From positions 1-10,618 of the forward strand of contig JBJMQW010000252.1 of assembly GCA_045802495.1 (NCBI GenBank): a DNA stretch of 10,618 nt, read 5' to 3'. Below are positions 1 to 5,545 of the stretch, piece by piece. Position 1 is the stretch's first letter; every line of letters starts with the position of its first letter. This DNA is from AP-15 sp045802495. GTDB taxonomy: Bacteria; Pseudomonadota; Alphaproteobacteria; ATCC43930; CGMCC-115725. Position numbers and translations under genes: made by a program. The notes under the pieces are model-generated. The model did no database searches, was not told the origin of the DNA, and was given only the letters and a program-made list of their open reading frames with translations.

Positions 1-63
1 CAGCGTCGTCTTGCCCGACAGATACGGGCCGACCAGGGCAACAACGCGGGGCCGCGGTCGCAT
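1..63 (-). CDS. EF-G-like translational GTPase, N-terminal fragment (runs off left edge)
   Basis: Only the first 21 codons are present, read from an ATG at 63-61. The peptide begins MRPRPRVVALVGPYLSGKTT and contains a complete P-loop, GPYLSGKT (GxxxxGKT), immediately after a hydrophobic beta strand (VVALV). From memory, the combination VALVGPYLSGKTTL is characteristic of the alphaproteobacterial elongation factor G paralogues that sit apart from the rpsL-rpsG-fusA operon; canonical EF-G has a different P-loop context (AHIDAGKTT). A GGAGG at 80-76 lies 12 nt before the ATG, a long but usable spacing. If correct, it would be a ribosome-interacting GTPase acting in the cytoplasm. It could instead be another P-loop GTPase, because no G2-G5 motif is visible. 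Confidence 0.6.
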   Translation of the reverse strand, partial: MRPRPRVVALVGPYLSGKTTL

Positions 64-525
64 TCGCCATGGGCGCCTCCAGCCGGGTTTGTCAGGCGCC
101 AGCGCGGTCAAGCAATGCCGCAACGGCGCCGAGATCTGTCCCAATCTGGCGCGGCCGGCCTCTGTAACGCAATCGAAATCTGGCGACGGGCGCTGGGTTG
201 GCGGAACTAGGCGGGCGCCGTCCCGCGTCCAGCCCAGGCGAGGCACGCAAGGGAGCGCGGGCCATCCGGCTCAAGACACAGATAGGCCCGCTGCACGGGC
301 TCCGCCCGCCCTGCGCGAGCGCCATTTGGACAGGCTAGTGCGCAGAACCATTCAGACGATACAGCAGATGCCCCCTTCTCGCTTTCCCGGCGAAAGCCGG
401 GATCCACTTCCGCCGTGGGCACCGGCTTTCGCCGGTGAAGCGGGATTGGACGAGATGCTTAGTTGCTTGGTGAATCGTGTGAGTGACCCTGAAGACTAGC
501 GACGAGCTTTCCCGGCGGTCGAGAC
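64..525. other. Non-coding region between the GTPase and the aminotransferase gene
   Basis: About 460 bases lie between the start of the minus-strand GTPase gene and the stop of the minus-strand aminotransferase gene. Open frames here have no recognisable product and low-complexity Arg/Pro/Ala composition typical of chance frames in GC-rich DNA. The only clear structure is the nested palindromic repeat at 377-445. No T-tract terminator is evident after the aminotransferase stop. The promoter of the GTPase gene should lie here, but I cannot pick a convincing -35/-10 pair. I see no tRNA or known RNA fold. Confidence 0.6.
377..445. repeat. Nested palindromic intergenic repeat (two hairpins that are inverted copies of each other)
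   Basis: The left half holds a perfect hairpin, CCCGGC-GAAA-GCCGGG (386-401), and the right half a second one, ACCGGC-TTTC-GCCGGT (421-436). The 14-mer at 387-400 is the exact reverse complement of 422-435. The similarity extends imperfectly to 30-nt arms, 377-406 against 416-445, with about six mismatches. The element can therefore fold as two small hairpins or as one long cruciform. In translation one strand reads FPGESRDPLPPWAPAFAGE, a phrase I recall as a common spurious ORF made by dispersed alphaproteobacterial intergenic repeats. It sits about 80 nt beyond the aminotransferase stop and might end or stabilise that transcript, but it lacks a U-tract. Confidence 0.75.
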
Positions 526-1731
526 TCAGCCGCTCAGGGCGCGGCAGGCGTGGTCGATGCGCTGGCAAGCGTCGCGCAATACCTCGGTCGAGGTCGCATA
601 GGAGACCCGGAAATGCGGCGACAGACCAAACGCCTCTCCATGCACAACCGCGACCCCCGTCTCCTCCAACAGGTAACGGACGAAATCCTCGTCATTGGCG
701 ATCGTCGCACCGCCCGGGGTTTTCTTGCCGATGACGCCGGCGCAGGACGGGTACACGTAGAAGGCGCCCTCGGGCCGTGGGCAGAACAGGCCGGGCACCC
801 GGTTCAGCAAGTCGACGACGAGATCGCGCCGCTCCTTGAAGCTCTGGTTATGGACGGGGATGAAATCCTGCGGCCCGGTTAGCGCCTCGATCGACGCCGC
901 CTGGCTGATCGAGCACGGGTTGGCGGTCGAGTTCGACTGGATCGCCCCCATCGCCTTGATCAGCGCCTTCGGCCCGCCGCCATAGCCGATTCGCCAGCCG
1001 GTCATGCAATAGGCCTTCGAGACGCCGTTGACGGTCAGCGTGCGCTCGTAGAGCCGGGGCTCGACCTGGGCAATCGTCGTGAATTCGAAATCGTCGTAAA
1101 CGAGGTGCTCGTACATGTCGTCGGTCATGACCCAGACATGCGGATGGCGCAGCAGAACCTCTGCCACACTCTGCAGATCGGCCCGGCTGTACGCCGCCCC
1201 TGTCGGGTTCGAAGGAGAGTTCAGGATCAGCCACTTTGTCCTCGGCGTGATCGCCGCCTCGAGATCCTCGGCGCGCAGACGAAAGCCATTGTTCTGCGGG
1301 CACGGCACCGGCACCGGGGTGCCGTCGCAAAGCAGCACCATTTCGGGGTAGGAGACCCAGAAAGGGGCCGGGATCACGACCTCGTCGCCGGGATTGATCG
1401 TGGCAACCAGCGCATTGTAGAGCACCTGCTTGCCGCCCGAGGCGATCGTGATCTGGGAGGTCTCGTAATCGAGCCCGTTCTCGCGGTGGAACTTGCCAGC
1501 CACCGCGCGCTTCAGCTCGATCGACCCGTCGAACACGGTATAGCGGGTCTCGCCGCGTCGCATCGCGGCGATCGCGGCTTCTTGGATATTCGCCGGCGTA
1601 TCAAAATCGGGCTCGCCGACAGACAGGCTGATGATGTCGCGCCCTGCCGCCTTCAATTCGGTGGCAAGTGCCGTCATTGCCATGGTCGGCGATGGTTTGA
1701 CGCGCGCGAGACGGTCGGCAAGAAAGGGCAT
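526..1731 (-). CDS. aspC: Aspartate aminotransferase, class I-gamma (PLP-dependent)
   Basis: A 401-residue fold-type I aminotransferase of normal family length. It transfers the amino group between aspartate and 2-oxoglutarate to give oxaloacetate and glutamate in the cytoplasm; members of this subgroup can also transaminate prephenate. Visible motifs, in order: LSVGEPDFDTP near residue 36, substrate-pocket Trp125 in PAPFWVSYPE, Asn175 in SPSNPTG, Asp204 and Tyr207 in MTDDMYEHLVYDD (PLP ring nitrogen and phenolic oxygen), the Schiff-base Lys239 in VNGVSKAYCMTGWRIGY, and Arg375 in HFRVSYATS, which binds the substrate alpha-carboxylate. All catalytic residues are intact. The ATG at 1731 gives the usual MPFLADRLARVKPS-type N terminus, although no strong Shine-Dalgarno precedes it. 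It is transcribed divergently from uvrB. Exact substrate range (aspartate versus prephenate or aromatic) cannot be settled from sequence alone. Confidence 0.93.
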   Translation of the reverse strand: MPFLADRLARVKPSPTMAMTALATELKAAGRDIISLSVGEPDFDTPANIQEAAIAAMRRGETRYTVFDGSIELKRAVAGKFHRENGLDYETSQITIASGGKQVLYNALVATINPGDEVVIPAPFWVSYPEMVLLCDGTPVPVPCPQNNGFRLRAEDLEAAITPRTKWLILNSPSNPTGAAYSRADLQSVAEVLLRHPHVWVMTDDMYEHLVYDDFEFTTIAQVEPRLYERTLTVNGVSKAYCMTGWRIGYGGGPKALIKAMGAIQSNSTANPCSISQAASIEALTGPQDFIPVHNQSFKERRDLVVDLLNRVPGLFCPRPEGAFYVYPSCAGVIGKKTPGGATIANDEDFVRYLLEETGVAVVHGEAFGLSPHFRVSYATSTEVLRDACQRIDHACRALSG

Positions 1732-1863
1732 GATGCAGCAGCTGGCGTGATTGAGAGCAAACAGAGCACCCTACTGCGGACAGCCATCCTTGGGAAGTCG
1801 GCAAGGAGGGAAGCCTGCAAGGGCGCCGCACCGTGTCAGCCGGGGTCTCTCTGGATCCTCCTT

Positions 1864-1900
1864 CGGCGCTGGCCCCCTTGGCCGCAGGAGGCCAGCGCTG
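1864..1900. repeat. 11-bp inverted repeat (hairpin)
   Basis: GCGCTGGCC at 1866-1874 is the exact reverse complement of GGCCAGCGC at 1890-1898. Allowing one G-U pair, the stem extends to 1864/1900. The loop is 15 nt and C/G-rich. A competing pairing is possible between CCTCCT (1857-1862) and AGGAGG (1886-1891). There is no flanking T-run, and no gene ends here, so it does not look like an intrinsic terminator. It could form in the 5' leader of the aminotransferase transcript. Confidence 0.4.
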
Positions 1901-1916
1901 TTGCTCATCAGTCGGC

Positions 1917-1964
1917 TGCAATTAAAACTTGCATTGATTATCGCCCGCCGCTGCATCTGCAGCG
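1917..1964. promoter_or_regulatory. Pair of short palindromes in the divergent promoter region (possible operators)
   Basis: Two perfect dyads lie within 48 bp. TGCAA-N7-TTGCA spans 1917-1933 with an AT-rich centre, and CGCTGCA-TC-TGCAGCG spans 1949-1964. The first has the general form of a LysR-type T-N11-A site. Placement between two divergent genes suits regulator binding, but no regulator gene is adjacent and short palindromes also arise by chance, so the regulatory role is inference only. Confidence 0.2.
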
Positions 1965-2255
1965 AATCTACAGCGGCCTCCCTCGCAAAGGTTGTATGGA
2001 CATGCCCACAGCTCGGGCGCGGTGGCGCGTGCCGGCGAATATGGCAAGCACGCCTTCAAACATCCCGGTTTCCGCCCTAACTGAGTTCTTGCGTGGACTG
2101 GGATGGATTCGAGCCTACAGCGCAAAGCGGGCGATTCTTTGATCGAGATTGCCGTTGCTTGTGGGCTGTGACCTATCCCTACCCATGGACGGAAAATTCG
2201 ATTTTAATTCGCCTGCCCGATCGGTGGCATCCTCGACGGAAGCGCGTTTGACTCG

Positions 2256-4475
2256 GTGATTGGCATGAAATCGCCCGACGTTTTAGATCTAGTGACGATG
2301 CTGCCGCTGATGGCCGCCGAACGTCCGCAGAGCGACATCGGCAGGCAGTTCCGGCTTTATTCCGATTTCCGGCCCGCCGGCGACCAGCCGCAAGCGATCG
2401 ACGAATTGTGCGAGGGGCTTGCCGCCGGCGAGCACGACCAGGTGCTGCTGGGCGTTACCGGCTCGGGCAAGACCTTTACGATGGCGCATGTCATCGAGCG
2501 CACCGGACGCCCGGCGATCATTCTCGCGCCGAACAAGACCTTGGCTGCGCAACTCTACGGCGAGATGCGGAGCTTCTTTCCCGAGAACGCAGTCGAATAT
2601 TTCGTCTCGTATTACGACTATTACCAGCCAGAGGCCTACGTCCCGCGCACCGACACCTATGTAGAGAAGGAATCGTCTCTTAACGAGCAGATCGACCGGA
2701 TGCGCCACTCGGCGACGCGGGCGATTCTCGAACGGCGCGATGTCATCGTAGTCGCCTCGGTTTCCTGCATCTACGGTATCGGCTCGGTCGAGACTTATTC
2801 GCAGATGACGCTGTCGCTCGCCAAGGGCGATCGGATCAACCGAACTCAGCTGCTTTCTCGCTTTGTCGAATTGCAGTACAGGCGCAACGACCACAACTTC
2901 TTCCGCGGGTCGTTCCGGGTGCGCGGCGACACGATTGAGCTGTTTCCGGCGCATTACGAGGACCGTGCCTGGCGTATTTCGCTGTTCGGTGACGAGATCG
3001 AGGCTATCCACGAGATCGATCCGCTGACCGGCGAGAAGACCGCGACGCTGCAATCGGTCAAGATCTACGCCAACAGCCACTATGTGACGCCGCGGCCGAC
3101 GCTGTTGCAGGCGATCGAGCAGATCAAGCGCGACCTGAAGATCCGCCTCCAAGAGTTCCATGCGGAAGGCAAGCTATTGGAGGCGCAGCGGCTCGAGCAG
3201 CGCACCAATTACGACCTCGAAATGATAGAGGCGACCGGCAGCTGCGCCGGCATCGAGAACTATTCACGCTATTTGACCGGCCGCAAACCCGGCGAGCCGC
3301 CCCCAACCTTCTTCGAGTACATGCCGCGCGACGCGCTCGTCATCGTCGACGAATGCCATGTCACCGTGCCGCAGCTCGGCGGCATGTTCGGCGGCGACTG
3401 GACGCGCAAGACGTGCCTTGCCGAATATGACTTTCGCCTTCCCTCCTGCACCGACAACCGGCCGCTCAAATTCGCGGAGTGGGACGCGATGCGCGGCCAG
3501 ACGATCTTTGTCTCGGCGACCCCCGGCCCTTGGGAAATGCAGCGGGCCGGCGGCGTCTTTGTCGAGCAGATCGTTCGGCCGACCGGCCTCGTCGACCCCC
3601 CCTGCATCATCCGTCCGGTCGAGAACCAGGTCGACGATCTGATGGCGGAATGCCGCGAGGTCGCGGCCAAAGGCCATAGGGTCATGGTCACCACCTTGAC
3701 CAAGAAAATGGCGGAGGCGCTTACCGAATACCTGCACGAATCCGGGCTGCGGGTCCGCTACATGCACTCGGATATCGACACGCTCGAGCGCATCGAAATC
3801 ATCCGCGATCTCCGCCTCGGTATGTTCGACGTGTTGATCGGAATCAACTTGTTGCGTGAGGGGCTGGACATCCCGGAATGCGCGCTGATGGCCGTTCTTG
3901 ACGCCGACAAGGAGGGGTATCTGCGCTCGCGTACCTCGCTGATCCAAACCATCGGCCGGGCGGCGCGGCATATCGACGGCCGTGCGATACTCTATGCGGA
4001 CCGGATAACGGACAGCTTGAAGTCTGCGATCGACGAAACCAATCGCCGGCGTGAAAAGCAGCAGGCCTACAATGCCGCCAACGGGATCACCCCCGAAAGT
4101 GTGCGGCGCGGGATCGCCGATATTCTAGAGACAGTTTACGAGCGCGATCATGTGACCTTCGGGTTAATGGAGGGCGAGGCGGCGCATTACCAGGGTGCCG
4201 ATTTGAAGACGGTGATCGCCGATCTCGAAAAGCGCATGCGCGAGGCCGCCGCCGAGCTTGAATTCGAGGAGGCCGCGCGGCTGCGCGACGAGATCCGCCG
4301 CCTCGAGCAGGCCGATCTTGGCCTTGTGATCGGGCCGACAGTCGGGCCGGGTGCCGCGGTGGGGGGCTCGGAAGGATCCCGCGGCCGCTCGACGGCTGGC
4401 CGCGCCGGCGTCTCGGCGCGTGACGTCGCCCGCGCTAAGATGCGGGCGCGAAAGGAACGCCGTGCCCGCCGATGA
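2256..4475 (+). CDS. uvrB: UvrABC excinuclease subunit B (DNA damage recognition/helicase subunit)
   Basis: 739 residues, slightly longer than typical UvrB (about 660-700). UvrB is loaded onto lesions by UvrA, verifies damage with its beta-hairpin and recruits UvrC. Motifs in order: Walker A GVTGSGKT at 66-73; the beta-hairpin region around 117-145 (SYYDYYQPEAYVPRTDTYVEK); SVSCIYGIG near 168; Walker B/motif II VIVDECH at 362-368 (most UvrBs have DESH); RLPSCTDNRPLKFAEWDAM near 394; SATPGPWE at 420; motif V GINLLREGLD at 529-538; motif VI QTIGRAAR at 564-571; and a C-terminal UVR domain at about 648-686 that contacts UvrC. The tail 690-739 is Gly/Arg-rich and basic. The GTG at 2256 is the longest start; ATGs at 2265, 2298 and 2310 are equally possible and none has a clear Shine-Dalgarno. 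The conserved region begins only near residue 31 (QFRLYSDFRPAGDQPQAI). Confidence 0.97.
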   Translation: MIGMKSPDVLDLVTMLPLMAAERPQSDIGRQFRLYSDFRPAGDQPQAIDELCEGLAAGEHDQVLLGVTGSGKTFTMAHVIERTGRPAIILAPNKTLAAQLYGEMRSFFPENAVEYFVSYYDYYQPEAYVPRTDTYVEKESSLNEQIDRMRHSATRAILERRDVIVVASVSCIYGIGSVETYSQMTLSLAKGDRINRTQLLSRFVELQYRRNDHNFFRGSFRVRGDTIELFPAHYEDRAWRISLFGDEIEAIHEIDPLTGEKTATLQSVKIYANSHYVTPRPTLLQAIEQIKRDLKIRLQEFHAEGKLLEAQRLEQRTNYDLEMIEATGSCAGIENYSRYLTGRKPGEPPPTFFEYMPRDALVIVDECHVTVPQLGGMFGGDWTRKTCLAEYDFRLPSCTDNRPLKFAEWDAMRGQTIFVSATPGPWEMQRAGGVFVEQIVRPTGLVDPPCIIRPVENQVDDLMAECREVAAKGHRVMVTTLTKKMAEALTEYLHESGLRVRYMHSDIDTLERIEIIRDLRLGMFDVLIGINLLREGLDIPECALMAVLDADKEGYLRSRTSLIQTIGRAARHIDGRAILYADRITDSLKSAIDETNRRREKQQAYNAANGITPESVRRGIADILETVYERDHVTFGLMEGEAAHYQGADLKTVIADLEKRMREAAAELEFEEAARLRDEIRRLEQADLGLVIGPTVGPGAAVGGSEGSRGRSTAGRAGVSARDVARAKMRARKERRARR

Positions 4476-5274
4476 TGCGGATTCGGCCGTTCCGACCGGC
4501 GCGTTGCCGGTTCCACCAATTCCGAAAACGGCGTTGGTGACTGGGGCCGCGCAACGGATCGGCCGCGAGCTTGCGCTTGCTCTGGCAGAAGACGGGTTTT
4601 CGGTGGCCGTCCACTATCACGGATCGCGCGAGGCGGCTGAAGGCGTGGTCGCGCAGATTCGCGGCAAAGGTGGAGCCGCGCGCGCCCTCGCGGCTGATCT
4701 CGCCGACGAGGCTGCGGTCGGGGCGCTTCTGTTGCGTGCCGAAGACGAGTTCGGGCCGATCGGCTGCCTGGTCAACAACGCGGCGGTGTTTCTCGACGAC
4801 ACCGTGGAGACCGCCACTCGCGACAGTTGGGAACGGCATATGGCGGTCAATCTGCGAGCGCCGTTCGTCTTGATCCAGCACATGGCGGCACGGCTGCCCG
4901 CCGAACTGAGCGGGATCGTGGTCAATATGTTGGATCAGCGGGTGTGGTCGCTGACCCCCTATTTCGTATCGTACACCGTGTCGAAGGCAGGATTGTGGAC
5001 CCTGACCCAGACGATGGCCCTCGCCTTGGCGCCGAGGATTCGGGTGAATGGCATCGGTCCCGGGCCGACATTGCCGAGCGCGCGGCAGAGTGCCGAGCAA
5101 TTTGGCCGACAATGCGAGCTGATGCCATTGCGCCGCGGCACCAGCCCCGCGGAGATCGCGGCAGCGCTGCGCTTCATGCTTTCCACGCCGGCGATGACCG
5201 GGCAGATGATTGCGCTCGATGGCGGACAACATCTTGGATGGGCCCAGCCGCAGAGACTACCGCCGGTAGAGTAG
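4462..5274 (+). CDS. SDR-family oxidoreductase, pteridine reductase / dihydromonapterin reductase (FolM)-like
   Basis: 270 residues from a GTG at 4462, chosen because AAGGA (4452-4456) sits 5 nt upstream; longer upstream frames lie inside uvrB. It overlaps the uvrB 3' end by 14 nt, which suggests translational coupling. A Rossmann nucleotide-binding motif TGAAQRIG is at 27-34, followed by HYHGS at 51-55 and NNAA at 105-108. The catalytic set is Asp158 (NMLDQR), Tyr171 and Lys175 (SYTVSKAG). An Asp where most SDRs carry Ser, 13 residues before the Tyr, matches the Asp-Tyr-Lys arrangement of trypanosomatid PTR1 and of E. coli FolM, and the N-terminal TGAAxRxG...HYH pattern is also PTR1-like. 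PTR1 has RS after HYH where this has GS. The C terminus has the usual TGQMIALDGGQHLGW. The likely role is NADPH-dependent reduction of a pterin, but the substrate is inferred. Confidence 0.85.
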   Translation: MPADDADSAVPTGALPVPPIPKTALVTGAAQRIGRELALALAEDGFSVAVHYHGSREAAEGVVAQIRGKGGAARALAADLADEAAVGALLLRAEDEFGPIGCLVNNAAVFLDDTVETATRDSWERHMAVNLRAPFVLIQHMAARLPAELSGIVVNMLDQRVWSLTPYFVSYTVSKAGLWTLTQTMALALAPRIRVNGIGPGPTLPSARQSAEQFGRQCELMPLRRGTSPAEIAAALRFMLSTPAMTGQMIALDGGQHLGWAQPQRLPPVE

Positions 5275-5345
5275 GAACGAGGGTGCGATGAGGAGTTGTT
5301 CACAGGCGATCCCGGTTCCCGTGAAACCGACGGCTTGTCATACTT

Positions 5346-5365
5346 TGGTTAAGGAAAATTAACCA
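5346..5365. promoter_or_regulatory. TGGTTAA/TTAACCA palindrome (operator-like; contains the CtrA-type octamer TTAACCAT)
   Basis: A perfect 7-bp dyad, TGGTTAA-N6-TTAACCA, lies about 180 bp upstream of uvrC. Its right half extends to TTAACCAT at 5359-5366, an octamer used as a CtrA recognition form in alphaproteobacteria. The two TTAA cores are separated by 6 nt, one short of the classical TTAA-N7-TTAA. Four further TTAA tetramers follow at 5379, 5397, 5416 and 5458, but such tetramers are expected in AT-rich DNA. Binding by CtrA or any other regulator is inference. Confidence 0.35.
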
Positions 5366-5404
5366 TTTAGGAAAATAATTAAATCATTTCAATACGTTAA
5401 AGAT

Positions 5405-5433
5405 TTGCACAAAATTTAATCAAATGCTAAAAG
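5405..5433 (+). promoter_or_regulatory. Candidate sigma-70-type promoter for uvrC
   Basis: TTGCAC (5405-5410) and TAAAAG (5428-5433) are separated by exactly 17 nt. The match is three of six to TTGACA and four of six to TATAAT, inside the AT-rich island. Transcription would start near 5440 and leave a leader of roughly 105 nt containing the DnaA box. It is the best-spaced pair I found on the plus strand upstream of uvrC, but the hexamers are weak. Confidence 0.25.
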
Positions 5434-5484
5434 ATCCAAGTTTGCCAATCATCCGTATTAACTGGTCGCGGCTTTTCAACAGAG

Positions 5485-5493
5485 TTATCCACA
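5485..5493 (+). promoter_or_regulatory. Perfect consensus DnaA box (TTATCCACA)
   Basis: The nonamer matches the high-affinity DnaA-box consensus at all nine positions. It lies 53 bp before the first possible uvrC start, flanked by a weaker direct copy at 5473-5481 and a weaker inverted copy at 5499-5507. Whether DnaA binds here for initiation, transcriptional control or titration cannot be told from the sequence. Confidence 0.5.
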
Positions 5494-5545
5494 GCTTTCG
5501 TGGATACCAGGAATTAGCGCGCTGGCTCAGCTAGTTGACGAGACT

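Larger units (their letters stand above)
1732..2255. other. Divergent non-coding region between the aminotransferase gene and uvrB
   Basis: This 524-base gap must hold the promoters for both the minus-strand aminotransferase and plus-strand uvrB. I see several inverted repeats: 1864-1900, 1917-1933 and 1949-1964. A short plus-strand frame at 2103-2171 reads like an AraC-type helix-turn-helix fragment (see findings), and an AT-rich patch lies at about 2190-2207. No clear sigma-70 promoter, no complete alphaproteobacterial LexA box (GTTC-N7-GTTC) and no tRNA or riboswitch could be recognised. Open frames running through it are antisense continuations of the aminotransferase or chance frames. 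Confidence 0.55.
5296..5507. other. AT-rich island with DnaA-box cluster (replication-origin-like or DnaA-responsive region)
   Basis: Within a GC-rich window, 5341-5430 holds only 20 G/C in 90 bases by hand count. Around it are one perfect DnaA box, TTATCCACA (5485-5493), and weaker candidates: TTGTTCACA (5296-5304, one mismatch to TTATNCACA), ATTTGCACA (5403-5411), TTTTCAACA (5473-5481) and, on the minus strand, GTATCCACG (5507-5499). The sequence AATCAA-N4-TAA at 5418-5430 fits the IHF consensus WATCAA-N4-TTR with one mismatch. This combination of boxes, unwinding-prone DNA and an IHF site is how chromosomal origins look. Against it, flanking genes are co-directional, the gap is only about 270 bp, and no usual origin neighbours are present. 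It may simply be the uvrC promoter region under DnaA influence. Confidence 0.35.

Noticed and set aside
11..499. 162-codon plus-strand open frame at the left edge
   Set aside because: It runs antisense to the P-loop GTPase start and through the palindromic repeat; its C-terminal FPGESRDP...WAPAFAGE phrase is a signature of repeat-derived spurious ORFs.
2085..2099. GTTC-N7-GACT upstream of uvrB as a LexA box
   Set aside because: The second half matches only two of four positions, so it is not a credible site.
1105..2142. 345-codon plus-strand open frame antisense to the aminotransferase
   Set aside because: It is a GC-rich shadow of a gene whose motifs are all intact on the other strand; the product has no recognisable domain and biased composition.
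2185..2259. 24-codon leader ORF (starts MDGKFDFN) whose TGA overlaps the GTG at 2256 of uvrB
   Set aside because: No Shine-Dalgarno, no recognisable peptide, and the uvrB start itself is uncertain; the overlap could be chance.
3596..3602. Run of seven C in uvrB as a possible frameshift or sequencing error
   Set aside because: UvrB motifs continue in the same frame on both sides, so the frame is correct.
4351..4461. Upstream extension of the SDR gene to an ATG at 4351
   Set aside because: These 37 codons lie inside uvrB in another frame and add no domain; the GTG at 4462 has a good ribosome-binding site.
5298..5318. Two GTTC tetramers upstream of uvrC as an alphaproteobacterial LexA (SOS) box
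   Set aside because: They are 13 nt apart; the LexA box needs GTTC-N7-GTTC.
5313..5329. CGGTT-N7-AACCG hairpin after the SDR gene as a terminator
   Set aside because: The stem is only 5 bp and no T-tract follows.
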